Assembly (NCBI RefSeq): GCF_052857255.1
Contig: NW_027526677.1
Location: 1-64,000, forward strand
DNA from: Amblyomma americanum
Lineage: Eukaryota; Arthropoda; Arachnida; Ixodida; Ixodidae
DNA: 64,000 nt
Direction: 5' to 3'
Position numbers and translations under genes: made by a program. Below, piece after piece: positions 55,556 through 64,000 of the stretch; positions within the stretch are counted from its first letter, which is position 1; every line of letters begins with the position of its first letter. The notes under the pieces are model-generated. The model was not told where the DNA came from. It did no database searches and saw only the letters and a program-made list of their open reading frames with translations.

Positions 55556-58193
55556 GTAGATAGATCCACAGCGCAGCAAGACAGATGTCTAGCCTCAACA
55601 CTTGGCGGCACTTTAGGAGTCTCATAGACCCCACACAAACACGCTCAGAAACCCAGGAACACCTCACTCGCGCAATACACAATTTCCAAGGAAACACAGA
55701 GCAGCTAGCGAATGTCTTACGCTCAAAATACCTCAGTCAGGATCAAAATCCGCGCGGGCAGGATTATTCATATGCAGGCAACGATAAACCGGGAATGGAT
55801 CAGCGTTTCCAGCTTCACGACCTTCACGCGGCTCTTGCCAAAATGCGCAGGGGGACGGCGCCCGGGACGGATAAGGTCAGAGTCAAAGTGTTAGCAAACC
55901 TCCCCGATCGTGCATATGAAATCCTACTTGAATATATCAACGCCATTTCGACTGGGGACACTTCGTTGCCACCGGATTGGAAGACATCATTGGTAACCTT
56001 TATCCCGAGGGCGGGGAAAGCGGTAAACACAGACAACCTCCGGCCCATGTCCCTCACTACATGCGTAGGGAAACTTATGCAAACGATGGTCCGTGACCGC
56101 CTATCGGAATATCTCGAGAACAAGAACACCTTCGCCGACACCATTTTGGGCTTCCGACCTAATACGTCCGCGCAAGACATACCTTTGCAGCTTCATCACG
56201 AGGTTCTCGAACCCATAGAACATCCACACAATAACAAGGTACTTCTAGCACTCAATCTCAAGGGTACGTTTGACAACGTTAAACAAAGCGTCATATTAAA
56301 ACATCTTAGCGAGACCAACTGCGGTCCTCATACAATCAACTACATCAAACATTTCTTAACAGACCGCTTGGCCTATATACGCATACAAGAGACCGAGTAC
56401 GGCCCGTTTGAGATGGGACCGCGGGGCACACCTCAAGGCGCTGTGTTGAACCCGGTTCTCTTCAATATTGCCATTATGCACCTCCCAGCGCAGCTGGCGG
56501 GTGTCGGCGGTGTTCAGCACGCACTGTACGCCGATGACATCACCATCTGGGCTACTACGGGAAACATAGGAGAGATGGAGAAATGCCTGCAAGCCGCGGC
56601 GCGCACAGTAGACCACTATGCTACGTACTGCGGCCTCCAGTGCTCCCCGTCCAAGTCTGAATTTTTGCATATTCGACATTCTCCGAAATGCAAAATCTCT
56701 GTTCAGCTCTTTCTCTCGAGCGGCCCCATCCGTGAAACGCAGGAGCTGCGAATACTCGGTCTCTTCATTAAGCAGCATCGCAAGGTAGACACGACCCTTG
56801 CCAAACTCCGCAGAGCCGGCGACCAGGTGGGCCGAATGGTTCGCCGCGTTTCCAACAAGCGAGGATGGTTGCTAAGTAAGGATGCGGTGCGGCTCGCCTA
56901 TGCCTTCGTAACTAGTCGAGTACTGTACTCGAAACCTTACCTCCGCTTACGGAAACATGACGAAGATTGCTTGGAGGTTGTCCTCCGCAAAATTTTCAAG
57001 AGAGCCCTCGACCTCCCGATCTCCACTTTCAACGCGCGACTGCTCGCGTTGGGGATGGTGAACACCTATAGGGATCTACGCGAGGCGCATCTCGTTAACC
57101 AATACACGCGTCTCGCTCAGACCGTGTCCGGTCGCCGCCTCTTGGACCGGTTACAGATCAAACATGACCAACATACAATGGAACGGGTTCGAGTGCCCGA
57201 ACTGTAAAGACGCGCCCTCTACGTTCGACCCCTTCCGACTAAGATGAACAAGGAGGACTATAACGGCCGGCGCCAGGCGCGGGCGGATGCCCTGCACCGC
57301 CACTATGGCTCAAAGAAACACGTCTTCTACGTCGACATTGCAGGCCCCTACCACCACTCCAGGGGGGAATGGTACACGGCTGCAGTCGTACACGACGGAA
57401 GACAGGTGGACGGCCTCTCGTTCAGGGCGCCCAGCTCAACTGATGCGGAGGAGATAGCGATCGCCCTCGCAGCCTCTCATCCCGACTCTAAAATCATCCT
57501 CACAGACTCTCGCGGAGCCTGTCGTAACTTTGAGTTCGGTTGGATCACTCCACTTGCTCACCAAGTTCTTCATCACAGTACTCGCGACTGCGATCCAAGT
57601 CACCACATCATGTGGCTCCCCGGCCACCAAGGCATGCCAGGTAACGAAGCCGCCCATGAGGCAGCCCACGCACTCACTTACCGGGCACCAGGCGTTCTTT
57701 GGGAGGACCTTAACCCGGATCTATTCCCTCTTCTTTCTTTTAAAGATATCACAGAGCACTATCGTGCCGAACACCGGCGCTACCCGGTTCCTATGAAGGG
57801 AATGGGAAAAGCTGGCGAAAGAACTCTCCTTAGGCTCTTTACAAACACCCTGCTGTGCCTGGCGGTTCTCAAGCACTTTGACCCTTCTTTTGACGGCCGC
57901 TCCTCATTCTGTGGGGAGGTGGCAGGCGCCTTTCACATGGTTTGGGCATGCAGGCAAAATCCTTCCCTGCCCCCCATCACCCTTCCCCTACCCGAGAGGA
58001 CTGAGAGGCGGCTCTGCTCGGCTGCAAGGAACTATCGACCCAACAGGCCCTGGTCCGGCAGACCTGCGCAGCGGTCAGGACCAACGGGGTCCCGGAATGA
58101 GGGACTCCGCCTTATATTGCAAGGGGCGATGCTCACTAGGGGCCTCCCCCCGAGCACTGTACATATAGCCCAATAAATGCTTTTCACCACTAC
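55556..58193 (+). mobile_element. LINE family D, young 5'-truncated insertion
   Basis: Flanked by an exact 12-bp duplication CAGTAGTCTAGG at 55544-55555 and 58194-58205. It begins inside ORF2 before the RT and ends 'caataaatgcttttcaccac'. It is the best preserved LINE in the window and interrupts zinc-finger unit D. Confidence 0.9.
55585..58176 (+). pseudogene. LINE-D ORF2: RT and RNase H, one nonsense codon
   Basis: 540 codons are open to TAA at 57205-57207; twelve codons on, the same frame resumes at an ATG and is open for 310 more. The 14.6-kb copy has TGG at the stop position (ELWRRA), so a single Trp-to-stop change splits the frame. RT blocks: LPPDWKTSLVTFIPRAGKAV, LRPMSLTTCVGKLMQTMV, GTPQGAVLNPVLFNIAI, and the catalytic HALYADDITIW near 56520. 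RNase H: VFYVDIAGPYHHSRGEW, AEEIAIALAASHPDSKIIL, TDSRGACRNF, IMWLPGHQGMPGNEAAHEAA. The endonuclease and ORF1 are missing. RNase H points to an I/R1-type group. Confidence 0.85.
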
Positions 58194-59224
58194 CAGTAGT
58201 CTAGGTAAGAGCAGCGAGCCATACTTAATATTCTGGATTGTTCGCTGACGTGTTCCCTTTAGACAGGGATTTTTTAGCAGATAAGGCGGCAGGGAACGGT
58301 GTTCACATCAGTCGCGGCAAACCGTCTGTTTCACCAGATAGCGCACGCGACCTGTTTGATTAGTCACGCTGAAACGCAAGCTGCTATAGTAGAACCTCTC
58401 GGGGCTTAGCTTCTGTATTCTGTGAAAAGGAACCAACGGCCTCCACTAGATTACCGATATTCGCAGGTGCCAATGCTATTCAGAGAAAGATACTGTAGAC
58501 AGTTTGTCGTCCTGAGTTGTCTCCTGTGAAAATTGAGGCCCGTACCTGCGAACTAATTGAGTGGTGCCGTTCAGATATTTCGAAAGTTGCACCCAGCGCG
58601 AAAACTTTACGCCACGCCTGCATTTCACAGATTATTCGCGCAGAGGCACAAGGATATGCGTGCAAAGGTGTGTGGACCTAAAGATTTTCGAATGAGGTAC
58701 ACTGATAAAACGGCTGAAGAACGTTAACACGCTCTTGAGAAGCGTTTCCTTGAGGCTGAACGCTTGAAAATGCCGCACCAGAGAAAAATGCACATAAGAC
58801 CAGGCCACCGTAATAAAGAGGTCGCACTGTGCGTTTTCTCGAACACATGCAAGCTCTGTCGGAGAGTGCTTTCCATTATAGTAGCACCTCTTCTGCAGCC
58901 TGCCCATCTTTCCTCATGCCTGTACATACTTCACACACACATATGAAGAGTGCGCCAAGGACGCAGCAATTTTACATGCTTTCTACTCTTCAAAAATTTC
59001 TCCCTGTACCAGCAAAATAAAAGCAGGTTTTCACGTTGTTGTTCGTTGTGTTTTATTTAATTCATTCATGCCGGCTTTGAAACCAAAGCACTTCTCCAAG
59101 CCTGCATTTGGGGTTCCCACAGAGCTCCGTCTTAATTGCCAGTCGTTGCATTGGGGCTCGTATTTTTCTGTCGAACCGCGGGGCAAACGCGCGTGTATGG
59201 TGTCTTATTCTAGATGGCATATAA

Positions 59225-59591
59225 GCCCATATTACTACGCGTATCCACAACTTGTTCCACAACTGCATGCTTTGTGGCGTGGCGTCTCTCCTCCAGATAC
59301 ACCTTTAGGTGTGTGTTAAGGCTATGCTTCCTGGAAAAGTCCTTTCTGCTGCGAGGACAAACAAATGACGAAAAGCTGCCACTAGTACAGTGTTGCTCTT
59401 TGAAGTAACGCTTCCGGTGGGAATTTCTTGTGAAGCGAACACCGCAGTCACCTCACTCGTAGGGTTTCTCCCCTGAGTGGCCTAACAAGTGGTCGTCGAG
59501 ACGCTGTCGCTGTCTGAAGCACTTCACGCATAAGTGGCACGGGAAAGGCCGATCTCCCGTGGAGTTCAGTGTGTGCCTGTTTAAATTCCTT
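59225..59591 (-). pseudogene. C2H2 zinc-finger gene, unit D, exon 2
   Basis: Acceptor TTTCTTTTCCAG, then RNLNRHTLNSTGDRPF. A perfect finger follows, CHLCVKCFRQRQRLDDHLLGH, with the SGEKPYE linker. The next Cys codon is TGA (59453-59455). Beyond it the remains GDCGVRFTRNSHRKRYFKEQ and KDFSRKHSLNTHLK are readable. A poly(A) signal analogue lies near 59050. Exon 1 is absent from the window. Finger 2 of this copy is the least damaged of the four. Confidence 0.6.
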
Positions 59592-59840
59592 CTGGAAAAG
59601 AAAGAAAACAGGAAAACGAGAACAGACACACTAAACAAGACAGTCTCATCGCCGACTCAGGGGAGGAAGAGCGAAGCAATAATTCATTCATACAAACATC
59701 ATGCAAGACTGCTCACTTATATGTAATAACGTTTACATGGCTGCGAAAGAATGGCATTTAAGGAAGATCGAGCAGGAGCCACTGCCATGATGCAGAATGA
59801 TGAAGCTTTATTGAAAGTTTAAAAACGCATTCCTCTGATT

Positions 59841-60215
59841 TGATATTGCCGCGAATAATTGCAGTGTTCCTTCTTCCAATCTGCCGCCACACCACTTTAG
59901 CGCTTTGTTTGCACGCAAGACGCGAGCAGATTGATCTCGATGGATCGCAGCCAGGCAGAGCTTATTCTAGGTTGTTCCGGAATGTTCTAGTAACTTTGCA
60001 CGCTGTATCCCGAAAGTTCGCTATCAGCTTTAAATTGTGCACTGCTGACAGCGGCGGCCATTCTGTTTGACCACCGCCGAGCACGCTTGTCGCTGCGCCG
60101 CCGCCGAGTGATTCAGTCCATTGTGGGCGCACGTCAGCCCTATAAGCAGTTTCCTTTCAAAAGACCTTCTGTCCGTTCTCATCGCTCCTTCGACTGCCGT
60201 CACCACTATGTGACA
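59841..60215 (+). repeat. Probable 5' LTR of a gypsy element
   Basis: Begins TGATATTGC at the point where homology to the zinc-finger unit ends and lies before the gag frame. A TATAAGC-type box (60140-60147, 'cctataagcag') fits an LTR promoter. With no second LTR in the window the exact end and primer-binding site cannot be fixed. Confidence 0.4.
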
Positions 60216-60421
60216 TATGGTTAAGGTTCGGGGTGGCCTTCAATGTTCCGGGCGCCCCCTTCAAGTCGTGACGCCAGCCCTCAGCGCTTCGCACCCGAGG
60301 ACGAGCCAGCAGCTGAGCGAGCCATCCGACGTCTCCAGGGAGAGAAGGCCGAGATCGGGACCCTGCCGAACCGCACCAGACAGCGAAAGACGCTGCTAGG
60401 AGCACGGCAACCTCGCCGAAG

Positions 60422-61029
60422 ATGTCGACACCGATCATACTGCAGCAGCCGCGGGTGCCGTCAGCATTCAATGGATCCCTAGGCGAAGACCCCGACGAAT
60501 GGTTGGACCAATCTGAGTGCTTGGCGTCATTCAACAAGTGGGATGATGCCGAAAAATTGGACGGTTATTTTTCTGATTGAATGGCTGAGGCATGTGGTAC
60601 GAAAACCACGAGACGTCCCTTACGACATAGGAGCTATTCAAGAGAGAACTATTGAAGGTTTTTACCAGTGTCGTGAGAAAAGAAAGAGCTGAAGGACTCC
60701 TCGAGTCCTGGATCCAGCTTCCGAATGAGCCCGTTCGTGGTTACCTCGAGGAGATGAAGCACCAATTTCACCGCGCCAACCCCGAGGTGACCGAGGAAAT
60801 GAAAGTTCAGATTTTAATTCGCGGCGTAAAAGAATATCTCTTCGGCAGCCTCGTACGCCAGCCGCAAAAAACAGTCGAGGAATTCATGCAAGAAGCCTGC
60901 ACGATTGAGAGGACCTTCAATGTTCGAGCTCGGCAGTGCAATCGCCTTTCCTTTGACTGTGCAATCCGCCCGGACACGACGGCCACCACCAGCTACAGCT
61001 TGCGGGAAGTTATCCGTGAAATCGTCTGA
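60422..61029 (+). pseudogene. Gypsy gag (capsid region)
   Basis: ATG at 60422 reads QQPRVPSAFNGSLGEDPDEW, the usual gag start where a 'F-G..-ED...W' block precedes the capsid. After frameshifts the 125-codon frame at 60652-61029 has WIQLPNEPVRGYLEEMKHQF and FMQEACTIERT of the retrotransposon capsid domain. It forms virus-like particles in intact elements. At least two frameshifts. Confidence 0.7.
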
Positions 61030-61083
61030 GAGGAGCTACGCCGATTACTGCCATCTTCCCCACAGCCACAACCAGCGACACTG

Positions 61084-61614
61084 ATGAAGGTGATACGGGA
61101 TGAAGTGCAACAGGCACTTGGCACACCGCCGGTCAGAGAACTTGAAGCCATGTCCTACGCCGCTGCAGTAAGGACTCCTCAGCCCCAACGACAACCCCTT
61201 CATCCTGTCTGGCATGAACAACTTGTTCCCCAACGCCACCTCCCTGCCCCCGCCCGCCCAAACTACGATCGACGCTCAAGCCCCCGGAAATGCGACGCCT
61301 GGAGGACTTTCGATATCCGGTCGTTGTGCTTCCATTGCGGCGACGCCGGCCATATTCTTCGTCACTGCCCGTACCGACGTATCGGTCTTCGAGGATTTCC
61401 CGTTAACGCCCCACGACACACGCTTCGGACAACGTCCGCAGGAAATCGACGAGTACCTGCATCGAGAGGAGTATACGCCGAACCGCTTTTCGCACTCTCC
61501 ATCGCCATCAAAACTCAAGCTTTGCGTCGCCACGCCGCAGCTACGCAGCCGCGGTACGAGGAAGGTCTCCCTGCCCCCGTAGGGGAAACTAAGGGCAGCA
61601 ACCTCTGCAGGTGA
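61084..61614 (+). pseudogene. Gypsy nucleocapsid region with CCHC zinc knuckle
   Basis: 176 open codons, Pro/Gln/Arg-rich, with CFHCGDAGHILRHC (C-x2-C-x4-H-x4-C), the RNA-binding knuckle of Gag. It follows the capsid after a stop at 61029 and a short gap. Confidence 0.75.
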
Positions 61615-61726
61615 GGTTGCTCACGAGCGAAACGACGAAGATCCTCCACCGACCACGCCCCATGAAGACGCTGCACCCGCGACGCCGCATGAAGAATCGA
61701 CACTCGCTGCATCGACGCCGCACACA

Positions 61727-62224
61727 ATGAGAACCTCGACAACGACGCAAGCTGTGTTGAAAACGACGCCGCCACCCAGAAGAGCTTCGACCACACGCCC
61801 CACCCGCGGCTTGCATACGCGACGAAGCCGTGACCCGACGTCGAGAGCGACATGCAATGCAAGAGCCAGGACCTCCGACTCAGAAGTGACTATCGACGGC
61901 CGGAAAGTCACCGCTCTACTCGACACAGGAGTCGATTACTCGCTCATGAATAGAACATGCGCTGCTTACCAGAGAAAGTACACAACGGCTTGGGAAGGCC
62001 CAAAAATTTGCACCGCAAGGGGCCACATCATTACGCCATCAGGACGACGAATAGCGCGAGTGACTGTAAAAGGATATACCTATCCTGCGGCCTTTGTTGT
62101 GCTACCGCAATGCTTTCGCGAATTGATCTTAGGTATGCATTTCTTTAATAAGCATCAGGCGATCATCCACCTGCGGTACAAGCTGATCACGCTTCCGAAG
62201 GGGACGAATCCATCAGTTCAATGA
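61727..62224 (+). pseudogene. Gypsy aspartic protease
   Basis: VTALLDTGVDYSLMNR contains the catalytic DTG (usually DTGA/DTGS, here V), followed by flap and AAFVVLPQCFRELILGMHFF, the hydrophobic ILG block. It cleaves Gag-Pol in active elements. The frame ends at 62224 and overlaps the next ATG by four bases (ATGA). Confidence 0.75.
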
Positions 62225-62888
62225 AACCTCGAGAAAATCACGTTGCCCTCAGCGTCCTGGAGGAAGAAGTGAGCTTTGCACCCCGTTCAAGCGTTATCGT
62301 GATCGTAGGAGCCACGAAAGCCAGTAACGCTGAAGCCATCAACGTGGGGAATATGCAGTTGTTTCTGGACCATGGAATCAGCATAGCGAGAGGCATCGCA
62401 CTTTTACGCAATGGCCAGGTTGAAGTACTGCTGCCTAACTTCAGCGAATACCGGCACATTAAAATAGGAACGACGATTGCTTTCTCTGACGAAATACCTG
62501 ACGCACGAGACTCCTTCGCCCTCTACGACCCCTCCGCAGGAGATTATCGTGAACAAGAGAACTCGCCCACTTTCGACATCAACCCAGCCGTGCACCGAAA
62601 CAGACAAGACCATATCCGCAATCTGCTTCGAAGCTACAATGAGTGTTTTTCGACATCGCCGAAGGTCCTACAAACGCCAATTGCCAAGCATCGCATTATA
62701 ACAAACCGACACGCCCTACCGCTTCGTCAACGCCTCTACAGTGTGTCACCGCGAGAACGAAAAGCCATCCGGAACCAACTCGAAGAAATGCTTCGCCACG
62801 ACGTCATCCATCCTTCAAACAGCCCATGGGCGGCACCGGTTGTTCTAGTGAGAAAGTAAGACGGCGAACTTCGATTCTGCGTTGATTC
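62221..62888 (+). pseudogene. Gypsy pol: protease-RT linker and RT N-terminus, truncated
   Basis: 212 open codons end in HRIITNRHALPLRQRLYSVS, RKAIRNQLEEMLRHDVI and PSNSPWAAPVVLVRK, the entry to Ty3/gypsy RT. A TAA follows (62857-62859) where Lys is expected, then DGELRFCVD. The catalytic YxDD, RNase H and integrase are missing because an RTE element starts at about 62889. Confidence 0.8.
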
Positions 62889-64000
62889 ATCATCAACATC
62901 ATCCTTACTACACCCACTGGAGGGCAAAGGCCCCTTTCATGTCTCTCCAAGTAACCCTGTCCTTTGCCAGCTGCATTCACCCTTTGCCAGCAAGCATCTT
63001 AACCTCATCCGCCCACCTAACCTTCTGCCGCCCCTGCTACGTTTACTTTCTCTTGGAATCCACTCAGTTACCCTTGAGGAACAGCGGTTATCTTGCCTTC
63101 GTATTACATGCCCTGCCCAAGCCCATTTCTTCCTCTTGATATCGACTAGGATGTCGCAAAATCCGCGTTTGTTCCCTCACCCTCTCTTCCCGCTTCCGGT
63201 CTCTTAACGTTACACCCATCATATTTCTTTCCATGACTTGCTGCGTTGTCCTTAACTTAAGCTGAAATCTTTTCGTTAGCCTCCACGTTTCTGCCCCGTA
63301 GGAGAGTACCGGTCAGATAAAGCTACTGTACAGTTTTCTCTTGAGATAAATTGGTAAACTGCTACTCATCTGCGAGAGCCTGCCATATGTGCTCCACCCC
63401 ATTCTTATCCATCTAGTTATCTCCCTCTCATGATCCGGATCAGCTGTCACTTCCTGCCCTAAGTAGACGTATTCCTTCACCACTTCCAGGCTCTCGCTGC
63501 CAATTGTGAACTGCTGTTCCCTTGCTACTGTTGAAAATTACCTTGGTTTTCTGGATGTTAATTTTTAAACCCAGCGTTCTGCTCTTTCTGTCTAACTCAA
63601 TGTTCATTATTTGCAGTTCACCTCCTGAGTGACTCAGCAAGGAAATGTCATCAGCGAATTGCAGATTATTTCGGTATTCTCCATCTACTTATTCCCAACT
63701 GTTCCCAATTCAGGCCTCGGAATACCTCCTTTGAACAGGCGGTGAATAGCATTGGCGAGACTGTGTTTCCTTGCCTGACGCCCTTCCTTCTTGGAATTTT
63801 ATTGCTGACTTTATGGAGGACTATAGTACTGTGCAGTTGCTATATATATCTTCCAGTATTTTGACATAAGGATCTTATTCGCCATGATTACGCAATGCCT
63901 GTATGACTGCTGAGGTTTCCACCGAGTCGAATGCTTTCTCGTTATCAATGAAGGCTATATATAGAGGTTGTTTATAATCTGCGCATTTCTCTATCACCTG
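62889..64000 (-). mobile_element. RTE-type retrotransposon, 3' part, continues past the window
   Basis: The 3' tail, read on the minus strand, is GGATGATGTTGATGATG (62889-62905). Coding pieces on the minus strand include a C-terminal region with MISVDTKITVLEDIYSNCT-like remains and the RT segment LSHSGGELQIMNIELDRKSR, LGLKINIQKTKV (63440-63640) just after the (F)ADDI position. Frames are broken. RTE elements lack RNase H and end in short-repeat tails, as seen. The 5' end lies beyond base 64000. Confidence 0.75.

Larger units (their letters stand above)
53640..59840 (-). repeat. Zinc-finger unit D, split by a LINE
   Basis: Fourth copy of the duplicated block: 53683 'aaaggtatgcggtatccatc' matches unit A 36809, 55430 'gtatgtttcttcagccatgc' matches 43040, and 58530-58700 matches 38165-38340. 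The LINE at 55556-58193 separates the halves. Its 5' portion with exon 1 is cut off by the gypsy element at 59841. Confidence 0.55.

Noticed and set aside
60157..60537. 126-codon minus-strand open frame
   Set aside because: It is antisense to the gypsy LTR and gag start and has no recognisable motif.

Overview
The window looks like repeat-dense nuclear DNA from an arachnid, most likely a hard (ixodid) tick. The main evidence is many copies of a tRNA-headed SINE that resembles the tick 'Ruka' family. Around it lie non-LTR retrotransposons with RNase H, Penelope-like elements (PLEs), P-element, Tc1 and Mutator-type remnants, a gypsy element and Helentron-like elements. There is no bacterial organisation. 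Few coding regions are intact; the only recognisable host-type genes are decayed, locally duplicated C2H2 zinc-finger genes. Species assignment is inference.

Layout. 1-3.2 kb: two 3' fragments of degenerate LINEs. 3.75-5.09 kb: a Helentron-like element whose helicase-side ORF was replaced by a 0.7-kb insert with an open 228-codon reading frame resembling a large-DNA-virus per os infectivity factor. 5.1-10.5 kb: SINE copies, SINE-tail repeats, a third Helentron-like remnant and a LINE 3' end. 11.15-14.44 kb: a degenerate EN-RT-RNase H LINE. 14.55-18.55 kb: a LINE interrupted by a second Helentron-like element, itself interrupted by a 5'-truncated LINE with a 14-bp target duplication. 18.5-21 kb: an inverted LINE duplication, a SINE, another Helentron remnant and a Tc1/IS630-type transposase remnant. 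21-34.9 kb: a PLE cluster with four partial copies, one interrupted by a LINE and one by a Mutator-type transposon; the PLE 5' repeats carry a hammerhead-ribozyme-like motif. 36.6-59.8 kb: four diverged copies of a zinc-finger gene unit on the minus strand, with intervening RTE, P-element, MITE and LINE insertions. 59.84-62.89 kb: the 5' half of a gypsy element. 62.89 kb to the end: an RTE retrotransposon running off the window.

How the parts relate. Paralogous copies inside the window act as each other's controls. The 35.4-kb copy gives an 'empty site' for the P element at 49.5 kb. The two Helentron copies define each other's ends. The 55.6-kb LINE shows the intact reading frame of the decayed 14.6-kb copy. 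The zinc-finger copies show a first finger split by an intron, with conserved splice sites and poly(A) signals. All calls come from reading translations and alignments by eye; no database search was possible.
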